This document shows, piece by piece, positions 22,216 through 30,321 of a DNA stretch of 40,767 nt. The position numbers were made by a program, and so were the translations under genes. Positions within the stretch are counted from its first letter, which is position 1; each line of letters begins with the position of its first letter. The notes beneath the pieces are model-generated. The model worked only from the letters and a program-made list of their open reading frames with translations. It searched no databases and had not been told where the DNA came from. This DNA is from a virus. The stretch is taken from positions 1 to 40,767 of the IMG/VR virus record IMGVR_UViG_3300040751_004063; one strand, written 5' to 3'.

Positions 22216-23691
22216 ATGATTAATGTCGTGATCCCTGCAGCGGGTGAGGCAACAAGACTCAAACCGTTAACTTCAAATTGCTCAAAGGCAATGGTTCGTG
22301 TACATGGCAAGCCAACCATTGAGTATATTATTGAATCCATCTACAAGAATACACCTGACGTAGGCGAAATCGTCATTGTAGACGGCAAGCATAATGATAT
22401 ACGCGAATGGGCAAAGAAAAGTAAGTGGAATAACATCAAGTGCGTTAAGCAAGGATCTTTGAATGGTCCTCGTGATGCTATTCGTGTAGGTATCTCTGAA
22501 CTTAGCAATATCAATGCTCCTTTAGTCGTTTGGCTTGGCGATGCTATTATCCTTGATGAAGATCTACCTTTAGGTAAGGATTTCTTACTGACCAAGGATG
22601 TTCACGACCATTTTGCATGGTGTATGTGGGATGGTCGTTCTTTTTATAATAAGCCCAATGAAACAATTCCTAACGCATCCGCACTCGTTGGTCTATACAG
22701 TTTTGCCAACGGATTCAAAGCCTGTGATGCCTTTGAAGGAACAGATGGATACGATATTTCTGACGCATTAGAATTATACTCTAATGACTATATGCGTGTC
22801 AATACAGTGCAATGGTATGACATTGGTGATATTGCCACATACCATAAAACATGCGCACAGTTTCTAACATTCAAAGCTCGTGAGTTCAATTCTTTTGAGT
22901 ATTATCCTGATCTAAATGCGATCACAAAGAATCCTAAAGAGAATGATCCGTTTGCCGTCAAAACGATTATGAACGAAAAGAATTGGTACGAATCTTTGAA
23001 CCCTCTTCAAGGTATGCTTGTTCCTAAAATTCTCAAAGACGATTATGCCTTATCAATGTCTTACGAGTCAGGCACTCTTTTGTCCGATCTTCTTATGCAC
23101 GAAGACCTTTCTAATAGTACGATTGACTATTTGATTGAAAAGGTAATCGTGACTATGCAAAAGTATTTCCATACAAAAGCAACGCTTGAGTTTACTGCTG
23201 ATTTCTATGAGAATGCTCAAAAGATGTGGATTGATAAAACAGAAAAACGTCTTGAAGATGACGATTTCTTTTATCGTGATGTTGCTGAACGTTGCTTGAA
23301 AAAGGTCAAACCTGTATCGGCAATGCACGGTGATTTGCATTTTGGAAATATTCTTTATAACCCATACAACGATAGCATTACTTTACTTGATCCACGAGGA
23401 TCTTATGGCGATCATATTGGTTGTGGTGGCGATCATATGTATGACCTCTGTAAGCTATCTCACGACCTGTACCACGGGTATGGTGAAATGGTATCAGGAC
23501 ATAAATATCCTCCGTATGTAGCAGAAAGCTTCGGCAAAATGATTTTTAAATATTATCCAGACGATTACGAAGAAATCATTGACGGTGGTGCATTGCTTAT
23601 TGCTACCTGTATTAAATTGCATTACGATTCACCTGATAGACAGAACAAGATGAGAAATTACATCAATGACTACGCAAACGCTCATAGTTGA
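22216..23691 (+). CDS. Nucleotidyltransferase-kinase fusion (sugar or alcohol activation)
   Basis: The ATG at 22216 follows AGGAG by 5 bases; the ATG at 22201 is too close to the transcript start. The protein is 491 aa. The N-terminal part (about 1-230) has INVVIPAAGEATRLKPLTSN with the conserved Lys of nucleotidyltransferases such as RfbA, GlmU and LicC. The C-terminal part is an APH/choline-kinase-like domain with catalytic HGDLHFGNIL at about 371-380 and LLDPRGSYGD near 390-398. Together they could phosphorylate a sugar or amino-alcohol and couple it to a nucleotide. Glycosyltransferase genes follow, so it may make a donor for DNA or surface glycosylation. The substrate is unknown. Confidence 0.85.
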   Translation: MINVVIPAAGEATRLKPLTSNCSKAMVRVHGKPTIEYIIESIYKNTPDVGEIVIVDGKHNDIREWAKKSKWNNIKCVKQGSLNGPRDAIRVGISELSNINAPLVVWLGDAIILDEDLPLGKDFLLTKDVHDHFAWCMWDGRSFYNKPNETIPNASALVGLYSFANGFKACDAFEGTDGYDISDALELYSNDYMRVNTVQWYDIGDIATYHKTCAQFLTFKAREFNSFEYYPDLNAITKNPKENDPFAVKTIMNEKNWYESLNPLQGMLVPKILKDDYALSMSYESGTLLSDLLMHEDLSNSTIDYLIEKVIVTMQKYFHTKATLEFTADFYENAQKMWIDKTEKRLEDDDFFYRDVAERCLKKVKPVSAMHGDLHFGNILYNPYNDSITLLDPRGSYGDHIGCGGDHMYDLCKLSHDLYHGYGEMVSGHKYPPYVAESFGKMIFKYYPDDYEEIIDGGALLIATCIKLHYDSPDRQNKMRNYINDYANAHS

Positions 23692-24022
23692 TATTGACGA
23701 TACCATATGTTTTCCTAATCATACTCAAACCAAGACATCATTAAAATACGGTCTTGCAGTACCTAACGAGCCAATGATTAAAAGCCTGCAGGTAGCAAAA
23801 GAACGCGGTTATAAAATTGTTCTTCATACCGCTCGCAGAATGCTTACACATAATGGGGACATAAATAAAATCATTGAAGATGTCGGAGAATGTACAAAGA
23901 ATTGGCTTGACCGCCATAACGTTCCCTACGACGAAATCGTGTGGGGTAAACCATACGGTGTTTACTACATTGATGACAAGGCAATGCGCCCAGATGAGTT
24001 TATAGAATGGATGGACAAATGA
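23666..24022 (+). CDS. HAD-superfamily phosphatase
   Basis: This 118-aa protein has a nucleophile motif VDIDDT (Asp9, Asp11), motif II VLHTARRM, and motif IV YIDDKA. This is the size and pattern of small capped or uncapped HAD phosphatases in capsule and sugar-nucleotide loci. It overlaps the kinase-nucleotidyltransferase gene by 26 bases and the next GT gene by 4. It probably removes phosphate from a sugar intermediate in the same pathway. Confidence 0.8.
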   Translation: MTTQTLIVDIDDTICFPNHTQTKTSLKYGLAVPNEPMIKSLQVAKERGYKIVLHTARRMLTHNGDINKIIEDVGECTKNWLDRHNVPYDEIVWGKPYGVYYIDDKAMRPDEFIEWMDK

Positions 24023-25275
24023 AAAATATTGGCTTTGCAAAATTGGGTAAATCTGTAAAGTTTCGTAAGAACAAGTATTCTCCTATCGGTGGTGATAATG
24101 AAGCAAGCTGTACTATTCGTGCACTTGCAAACCGTAATCCCGATAAAACCTTTTACTTGCTTGGCAGATCAGATTATGCTCAATTGAACGAAAAAGAAAA
24201 ATACGAAATCTTTCCGTATGATAACGTTATTGATATTTGGGGTGGAGAAAAGCTACGCCCAGGCAAGTATGATGATAGCTATTATCGTTGGATTATCAAT
24301 TACCTTAAAGAGAATGACGTCAAGCTTGACACAACCGTTATGATGATAGGTCAAGTTGGTACTGTTACAATTCCAAACAAAATCAAAAAAGTAAATGATG
24401 ACGACGGCAAACCTGCTTCTGTTATTGATATGACAAAAGGCTATGCTACTCCTCTTGCTGTTTGGTTGAATGAACAGAAACCGCATTATGTTGAAATCGT
24501 TAACGATCCACGTTACGTTATGAATCAATCTCGTGATATGTTTCATATGCCTTCAATCTCTTTGGGCCAATACGACTATACGTATAAATCAAACACTATC
24601 GTCTCGTATGAGGATCAGACAAGGATTATTCGTGAAGTACCGTCGGTATATGCAGGTATGGAAACAGCCTTCTGTCTTGATTACGAGTATCCCACTGAAG
24701 TCAATACAGATCGCAAAACCGATTTCATGGTTGTATTGAATGAAGGCAAGCCGTCTCGTTATAAAATGCTTAAAGAATGGGTTCTTGACCATAACGATAA
24801 TGTTGAGATTTATGGAAAATGGTCCGAAGTGGTTGAAGGAGATAATCGTTTCAAAGGTTCTTTACACATTGAAGAACTGCAAAGCAAACTGCAAGATGTT
24901 AAGTTTACGTTTATCATTCCAATCAAAAAAGGTTGGGTTACTTCAAAGTATATTGAAATGATCCATGCCGGAGTTATTCCTTTCTTACATCCAACTTACG
25001 ATGAGCAAAACCATTTGAATATTCCAGGATTCCTTAGACCAAAAACTCCTCAAGAGTTGGCAGAGCGAGTTAAGATGCTGTCTGAAAATCCTGAAAAGTA
25101 CAAAACAGTATTGAATGGCATCCGGGCTGCAATTCTTAAACCTGAATATTACGACGGCTCATTTTTAAATAATCAGATTATGTCAGCAATTGACTCAGAC
25201 TATGTTGCACCAGATTTGACACAATTTGCTGTTAAAGAAGAACCTATGTTAGGTTTGGAGAGTTTCTTTGGCTAA
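24019..25275 (+). CDS. GT-B glycosyltransferase, resembling T4 beta-glucosyltransferase
   Basis: The ATG at 24019 overlaps the HAD stop (ATGA) and is preferred over 24007. The protein is 418 aa. In the C-terminal half DFMVVLNEGKPSRYKMLKEW, NVEIYGKW, FKGSLHIEELQSKLQDVKFT, then IEMIHAGVIPFLHPTYDEQ and LAERVKMLSENPEKYKTVL follow the block order of T4 beta-gt (strand, fly-by peptide, FFG, FTG, then a WETM-like segment and terminal helices). With dCMP hydroxymethylase upstream it could glycosylate hydroxymethylcytosine in phage DNA. It is longer than beta-gt (351 aa) and divergent, so a surface-glycan GT is also possible. Confidence 0.65.
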   Translation: MKNIGFAKLGKSVKFRKNKYSPIGGDNEASCTIRALANRNPDKTFYLLGRSDYAQLNEKEKYEIFPYDNVIDIWGGEKLRPGKYDDSYYRWIINYLKENDVKLDTTVMMIGQVGTVTIPNKIKKVNDDDGKPASVIDMTKGYATPLAVWLNEQKPHYVEIVNDPRYVMNQSRDMFHMPSISLGQYDYTYKSNTIVSYEDQTRIIREVPSVYAGMETAFCLDYEYPTEVNTDRKTDFMVVLNEGKPSRYKMLKEWVLDHNDNVEIYGKWSEVVEGDNRFKGSLHIEELQSKLQDVKFTFIIPIKKGWVTSKYIEMIHAGVIPFLHPTYDEQNHLNIPGFLRPKTPQELAERVKMLSENPEKYKTVLNGIRAAILKPEYYDGSFLNNQIMSAIDSDYVAPDLTQFAVKEEPMLGLESFFG

Positions 25276-26401
25276 TATTATTCTTTTCACAACACGACCT
25301 ATTACGTCAAAGTATACCAAATCTTTGATTGAGCAGATGTGTATTTTAAAAGAATATCAAGATAAAGGCCATAGGATTATTTTATGGACTCCTAAGAAGA
25401 ATACACAAAATGCTGAATACATTGAAAGGGTTGCAGGTATTCGCATTGATGAAATGATTTGCTATATTGATGATTATAAACGGTGTATGACAAATCCTAA
25501 ACCAATTTACGATTCTTGGTACGAATTCCTTGAACGTGAAGATTGGATTTCTCAATTTGAAGATGTTGCTCAAATTGTTGTTTTTGGTGGAATGCTTTCT
25601 GATGCGTCAGGTTTGACACGAGAAAAGAACAAGTTCAATGCTATGCTAAAGACAAGAAATCAAATGAACTTTATTGCGAATGGTTCATTTCTTGTCGGTT
25701 TGTTACAGCTTGTTAAAATGTCGAGAGAACGTAAGATTCCTTTACACGAAATTTGTTTTGATCCTTGCGAAAATACATTGCATCAATTGACTGATTATCA
25801 GCCACACGAATTGCACTGTTACCATGGATACGATTGGCATGATTACAACTTAAAAAGACTTGATTCTTTACAAGCATATTTGAGTCAGGAACCTAAAGGT
25901 CTTATGACATTCTTTGACGATGAAGTTGAGAAGACTAAGGATCTATGCTTTGGGTTTACAGCATTGACTGAACATCGTGAAAAGCAATACGATGATGTAA
26001 TGTCAAGCATTCACACAAACGAGGTTGATGCAAAGCTGTTTATTCGTCATAAGAAACTTGGAATTGACACGTTTGTAAATCGCGATGAATATCTTGATAA
26101 CATTCGTGCTTCAAGATATACTCTAATGATTCCTCCATACGATTTGAAACACTTTTCAATATATCGCTTTGTGGAATCAATTTATAATGACTGTTTGCCA
26201 TTAATTACGTCGGATGTTCATACTGATGACTTTGTCAAGAGTTTTGGGATCAGTCCAGAAATCATAAATAAAATCACAGTTGAATACTCATCTATAGGTG
26301 ATAAGATCAAAGAATTGACTGAAGAGGTGCGGTTGCAACTCATTCAATACTTTAAAGATACTTGTTTATCGTATGAACGAAAATTGAATATAGGATTATA
26401 A
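25268..26401 (+). CDS. Second GT-B-like glycosyltransferase
   Basis: The TTG start at 25268 has GGAG 7 bases upstream and overlaps the preceding GT by 8 bases. The 377-aa protein has an N-terminus (NIILFTTRPITSKYTKSLIE then GHRIILWTP) that looks like a GT-B Rossmann domain. The C-terminal block YLDNIRASRYTLMIPPYDLK, followed by SIYRFVESIYNDCLPLITSD, matches the donor-binding region of exostosin-like GTs. It may add the same or a second sugar. The acceptor could be hydroxymethyl-C DNA or a glycan. Confidence 0.6.
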   Translation: MANIILFTTRPITSKYTKSLIEQMCILKEYQDKGHRIILWTPKKNTQNAEYIERVAGIRIDEMICYIDDYKRCMTNPKPIYDSWYEFLEREDWISQFEDVAQIVVFGGMLSDASGLTREKNKFNAMLKTRNQMNFIANGSFLVGLLQLVKMSRERKIPLHEICFDPCENTLHQLTDYQPHELHCYHGYDWHDYNLKRLDSLQAYLSQEPKGLMTFFDDEVEKTKDLCFGFTALTEHREKQYDDVMSSIHTNEVDAKLFIRHKKLGIDTFVNRDEYLDNIRASRYTLMIPPYDLKHFSIYRFVESIYNDCLPLITSDVHTDDFVKSFGISPEIINKITVEYSSIGDKIKELTEEVRLQLIQYFKDTCLSYERKLNIGL

Positions 26402-26402
26402 A

Positions 26403-27617
26403 ATGACAGATATTACTTGGGCACCTCTTATCCCATTGATTGGTGGACAAATGCTAGGGGCAGAAAAAGCGTTTGGAAAACCACCTGAAGCAATTTACTC
26501 ATTCCAAGGTTTTGAAGCTAACGATAGTCATTACGTTAACTATCAGCAAAATGTCAAAGGACGTGATATTAAGTACATTGATTTGACTGAAGCAAAGCCC
26601 GGTCGCCAGATTGACGTTATCTCAGGTACTCCTCCTTGTGCTGCATTATCTCAATTGAATACAGGAACATCAGCGGAATCAAAAGGTGCAGGTTGTGCTA
26701 AGAACGAATGGATGTATGAGGTATTTACTCGAGGAATTGATGACTTTAACGCAAAGGCTGTTGTGGTTGAAAACGCTCCTGCATTATTTACAAACAAAGG
26801 CAAACCTGTAGCTGATGCACTGTATCAAATTTGTAAAGAACGCGGATACAGTTTATCTCTTTATAAAACGTCTACCAAATATCATGGAATCCCGCAGGCT
26901 CGAGACCGCACCTTTGCGGTTGGTTGGAAATCTGAAACCGCACCTATTATGAATTGGTATAAGCGAGATCGTAAAACCTTCCTTGAGCATTTGAATGAGG
27001 TACCTTCTGATGCTCTTCAACAAGATTTAGTTATTCACAAGAATCTTGCCGAGGAACCGTATTTCCAATATATTCAAAGTACGACAAACCAAGATGCTCG
27101 ACAGGTTATGATTGACGCCGGCAGGATTACAGCTTTCAATTACATTATGAAAAACGGTTTGCTTGACGATGCCCTTCATTGGTTTGAGAAAACAAATAAC
27201 GAAAAAGGTATTAAGCTTGCGACTCATGCAAAGAACAAGTTTGCCATGAACAAAGGTATTTGGGATGGTTCGGTCCACGTATTTGATGAAGTTATGAATG
27301 CGGTTATCGGACGGAATATGAATGACACGATCCATCCTAAGGAGATGCGTTCTTTGACTATTCGTGAAGCATTGCATATGATGGGATTCCCACACGACTT
27401 TGAACTTGTTGGTGGATTGCCAAAAGCAAACCATATTGCTCAAAACGTACCTGTTCCTACGAGCCGAGATATCCATACTGAGATTGGCAAATTCATCCGT
27501 GGTGAATTGCAGATGTCGGAAGGAAATTATTTGCGTCAAAACAATCATAAAGAGTTGACAGAATACGATTCTTGTGGTAATATTAATATATCAACACTTG
27601 AGGAGTTTTTGGTTTGA
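26403..27617 (+). CDS. DNA (cytosine-5) methyltransferase
   Basis: In this 404-aa protein motif IV is GTPPCAALSQ with nucleophile Cys79, motif VI is VVENAPAL (Glu123-Asn124) and motif VIII is HGIPQARDRTFAVGW. The C-terminal SLTIREALHMMGFPHDFEL and NVPVP fit motifs IX and X. The target domain between them is long, with an unknown recognition site. It methylates C in DNA for protection or regulation. No partner endonuclease is nearby, so it is an orphan. With a dCMP hydroxymethylase in the same genome most phage C may already be substituted, which makes its target puzzling. Confidence 0.9.
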   Translation: MTDITWAPLIPLIGGQMLGAEKAFGKPPEAIYSFQGFEANDSHYVNYQQNVKGRDIKYIDLTEAKPGRQIDVISGTPPCAALSQLNTGTSAESKGAGCAKNEWMYEVFTRGIDDFNAKAVVVENAPALFTNKGKPVADALYQICKERGYSLSLYKTSTKYHGIPQARDRTFAVGWKSETAPIMNWYKRDRKTFLEHLNEVPSDALQQDLVIHKNLAEEPYFQYIQSTTNQDARQVMIDAGRITAFNYIMKNGLLDDALHWFEKTNNEKGIKLATHAKNKFAMNKGIWDGSVHVFDEVMNAVIGRNMNDTIHPKEMRSLTIREALHMMGFPHDFELVGGLPKANHIAQNVPVPTSRDIHTEIGKFIRGELQMSEGNYLRQNNHKELTEYDSCGNINISTLEEFLV

Positions 27618-28243
27618 GAAACGATTTCATTATTGACTTTGAGACCTTCGGTAAGGATGCTCAAAAATGTGCTGTAATTGATTGTTCAGTTATGGTATTC
27701 AATTGGGACAAGATGTTGTCCAACGATCCATATACAACTCGAGATATTAATCTTACACGGCGCTTTAAGCTGTCAGTAATGGATCAAGTCAAAAACTACG
27801 GATACGAGATTGATAAAGACACGGTATCCTTTTGGGAAGAGCAATCTCCTGAAGTACGTAGGCATATTAGTCCAAAGGATGGTGATTTGACTGTTGAAGA
27901 ATTCTGTAAGGATTTTCAAAACTTTTTAATCAATAGTCCTAAGATTGATTTTTGGTGGTCTCGTTCTAATACGTTTGATCCAATTATCCTTGGGCGGCTA
28001 TTCCAATCTCAAGATAAGCTATTGCATATGGAAGAATACCTTAAGTATTGGAGAGTGAGAGATACACGTACCTTTATTGACGCAAAATTGAATTTCCCAA
28101 AAAAGAATGGGTTCAATCCATTGGCTGATGAAGCATTGTGGGAATCAAGTTTTAAAGCACACGATAGTTCGTGGGATATTCTTGCTGATGTATTACGCAT
28201 TCAAGCAATCACCCGAGCAGAAAATGATATGGAGCAAGTTTAA
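27614..28243 (+). CDS. dexA: DexA-like 3'-5' exonuclease
   Basis: The TTG start at 27614 follows AGGAG by 8 bases and overlaps the methyltransferase stop. The 209-aa protein (T4 DexA is 227) has motif I IIDFETFG with Asp8 and Glu10, a central SRSNTFDPIILGRL with Asp, and the final HDSSWDILADVLR motif (DEDDh class). It degrades DNA from 3' ends, helping host DNA turnover and processing of replication intermediates. Confidence 0.88.
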   Translation: MRNDFIIDFETFGKDAQKCAVIDCSVMVFNWDKMLSNDPYTTRDINLTRRFKLSVMDQVKNYGYEIDKDTVSFWEEQSPEVRRHISPKDGDLTVEEFCKDFQNFLINSPKIDFWWSRSNTFDPIILGRLFQSQDKLLHMEEYLKYWRVRDTRTFIDAKLNFPKKNGFNPLADEALWESSFKAHDSSWDILADVLRIQAITRAENDMEQV

Positions 28244-29184
28244 TGGAAGAACAGCAAAAACCTAAAACAACCGAGGTTTCAATTGATGAAATCCGCAAGT
28301 ATTCTATCTTCTTAGGAACGCCGATGTATGGCGGCAATTGCGCAGGTACATTTACAAAATCTTGTACTGATTTGAGTATGCTATGCGCTGCAAATGGAAT
28401 CAATCTAAAATTCTATTTCCTATTTAATGAAAGTTTGGTTCAACGTGCTCGTAACTATGTGGTTGACGAATTCCTGCGCTCAGGTTGTACTCACTTAATG
28501 TTTATTGATTCTGATATTGGATTTAATGCTCGAGATATTCTATCGCTTCTTGCTATGAACATTACGGATCCTGACAATTATCAGATTATGACAGGACCTT
28601 ATCCTAAGAAAACAATTGCGTGGGAAAAGGTTCATCAAGCAGCCAAGGCAGGTGCTGGCGATGAGAATCCGTTCCAACTTGAACAATTCTCTGCTGATTA
28701 CGTATTCAATCCAATCGCAAGTGGTCAAACCAAGTTTAACCTTGGCCAACCAATTGAGGTTGCAGAAGCAGGCACGGGGTTCATGCTGATTCCTCGAGAC
28801 GTCCTTGAGAAGTTTGCTGAAGCATATCCTGAGTATCGCTATAAACCTGACCACGTTCGTACTGATGCGTTTGATGGGTCTCGAGAGATTACAGCATTCT
28901 TTGATTGTATTATTGACCCGGTAACAAAACGCTATCTGTCCGAGGACTACTTCTTCTGTAAGAAGGCTCGAGAGATCGGTATTCGAGTTTGGATGTGCCC
29001 ATGGATGCAGTTGCAGCATATTGGTACGTATATCTTCAAAGGATCCTTAGGTGCTATCGGTTCCTTAGGAATGACTGCAACTGCAAATAAGCAAAGCAAT
29101 AAGAAGGCTTATCAAAATAAATCTGTCGCAGGTGATAAAAAACCATTGACAAAAAAGAAAAACCGTAATAAAATAAACCGATAA
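28243..29184 (+). CDS. GT-A glycosyltransferase-like protein
   Basis: In this 313-aa protein CTHLMFIDSDIGFN holds a DxD motif at about residues 90-92, for metal and nucleotide-sugar binding. LVQRARNYVVDEFLRSGCTH before it and EDYFFCKKAREIGIRVWMCP after it follow the GT-A layout, the latter like the catalytic ED region of GT2 enzymes. A Lys/Asn-rich C-terminal tail (about 285-313) could contact DNA or another polyanion. It overlaps dexA by one base. Third GT in this block; its acceptor is unknown. Confidence 0.75.
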   Translation: MEEQQKPKTTEVSIDEIRKYSIFLGTPMYGGNCAGTFTKSCTDLSMLCAANGINLKFYFLFNESLVQRARNYVVDEFLRSGCTHLMFIDSDIGFNARDILSLLAMNITDPDNYQIMTGPYPKKTIAWEKVHQAAKAGAGDENPFQLEQFSADYVFNPIASGQTKFNLGQPIEVAEAGTGFMLIPRDVLEKFAEAYPEYRYKPDHVRTDAFDGSREITAFFDCIIDPVTKRYLSEDYFFCKKAREIGIRVWMCPWMQLQHIGTYIFKGSLGAIGSLGMTATANKQSNKKAYQNKSVAGDKKPLTKKKNRNKINR

Positions 29185-29209
29185 TCTAACAAAGGAGTTA
29201 CTTTATATT

Positions 29210-29872
29210 ATGCAATTATCTGAACAAACTCTGACTATTTTGAAAAGCTTTAGTGCTATCAATAAGTCAATTCTAATGCAACCTGGTAATGAACTCAAAA
29301 CCATTACCCCTGAGAAAACGCTTGTTGCAAAAGCAACTATCCCGGATCAAATTCCTGGTACTGCTTGCGTTTACGATTTATCAAGATTTTTGTCAATTTT
29401 ATCTCTCCACAAGGCGCCGGACGTGGAATTCGGAGATAAATATTTTGTGATTACCGAAGGTAAGCGTCGTACGAAGTATGCCTTTGCAGATGTTTCCATG
29501 ATTCACACACCGCCGGATAAGGAGATTACGATTCCTTCTGCGGATGTGCAGGTGAATGTGACATGGGATGATTTGCAGTCCGTTGTGAAAGCAGCAGGTG
29601 TACTTCAATTTACGGAGGTTGCATTCGTTGGTCAGGAAGGCAAAGTCTTTCTCAAGGCTGTAGATACTTCTTCGGCAAATGCTGATGATTACGGAATTGA
29701 GATTGGTGAAACTGCTGATGAGTTTTCAATCGTTATCAAAACTGATAACCTGAAACTTCTTCCGCAGGACTATCAGGTTACTCTTTGCGCAAAGGGTATC
29801 TCTGAGTTTAAGGGTGATAGCGCGACATATTTCGTTGCTATTGATACAAAGTCGACTTACAAGAAAGGATGA
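29210..29872 (+). CDS. 45: Sliding clamp (T4 gp45)
   Basis: In this 220-aa protein (T4 gp45 228) the start LSEQTLTILKSFSAINKSIL and AYSF-equivalent blocks such as RRTKYAFADVSMIHTPP fit gp45. It forms a trimeric ring that tethers the DNA polymerase and, in T4, also activates late transcription at TATAAATA promoters. It opens the replication block 45-44-62-regA. The leader AAAGGAG, then TTATATTATG at the start codon, may be a RegA target. Confidence 0.93.
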   Translation: MQLSEQTLTILKSFSAINKSILMQPGNELKTITPEKTLVAKATIPDQIPGTACVYDLSRFLSILSLHKAPDVEFGDKYFVITEGKRRTKYAFADVSMIHTPPDKEITIPSADVQVNVTWDDLQSVVKAAGVLQFTEVAFVGQEGKVFLKAVDTSSANADDYGIEIGETADEFSIVIKTDNLKLLPQDYQVTLCAKGISEFKGDSATYFVAIDTKSTYKKG

Positions 29873-29878
29873 TTATTC

Positions 29879-30163
29879 ATGAATGATCAAGTTGAAAACG
29901 GACAAGCTCAAGAACAGCAAGAACCTGTTCAGTTGTCTTTAAATGATATTGCCACGTTCGTACAGATCGTGGATATTGCATCTCGCCGCGGTGCTTTTGA
30001 AGGCCGTGAACTTCAAGGTGTAGGTACTCTACGCAACAAAGTAGAGGTCTTCCTCAACCAGCAGGCTCAAATGCAGGGTCAACAGGCTCAAGGCCAAATG
30101 GCACCAGCTGATGTTCCGATGGACGCGCCAATGGCGGATAAAGTAGTTGAAAAAGTCAACTAA
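29879..30163 (+). CDS. Small Gln-rich protein between clamp and clamp loader
   Basis: This 94-aa protein has an acidic Gln-rich N-terminus, a conserved-looking core (LNDIATFVQIVDIASRRGAF, then EGRELQGVGTLRNKVEVFLN) and a disordered Gln/Ala/Met/Pro tail. Comparable genes sit next to gp45 in other marine T4-like phages but I know no function. The position suggests a link to replication. It ends 4 bases before the ATG of a 40-aa zinc-binding peptide. Confidence 0.75.
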   Translation: MNDQVENGQAQEQQEPVQLSLNDIATFVQIVDIASRRGAFEGRELQGVGTLRNKVEVFLNQQAQMQGQQAQGQMAPADVPMDAPMADKVVEKVN

Positions 30164-30167
30164 AGAA

Positions 30168-30290
30168 ATGGGTGGGGCTTCGGCCCCACTTATTAAAACT
30201 CGTAAATGCGTTACCTGCGGTAAGGTATTTCGATTGGTGTTAGATCACCCGAGTGTTGTACATTGCTCGCTAAAATGCGTACAAAAATGA
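30168..30290 (+). CDS. 40-aa putative zinc-binding peptide
   Basis: A short frame starts at ATG 30168 and stops at 30288-30290. It has Cys14 and Cys17 (CVTC) and Cys33 and Cys37 (CSLKC), with His residues between, so it could hold one zinc. Basic residues surround the first pair. A strong hairpin with a UUCG loop covers codons 2-8, which would slow translation or end transcription. The Cys pattern favours a real gene, but the start has only a weak ribosome site. Confidence 0.5.
   Translation: MGGASAPLIKTRKCVTCGKVFRLVLDHPSVVHCSLKCVQK
30172..30189 (+). terminator. GC-rich hairpin with TTCG loop
   Basis: GTGGGGC and GCCCCAC form a perfect 7-bp stem around TTCG, an extra-stable tetraloop. CTTATTAAAA follows instead of a long T run, so it may be a weak terminator, an RNA-processing or stabilising element, or a brake between the clamp and clamp-loader genes. 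Confidence 0.6.
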
Positions 30291-30321
30291 TTTCTTTTTA
30301 TATTATGAAAATGGTGAATAA

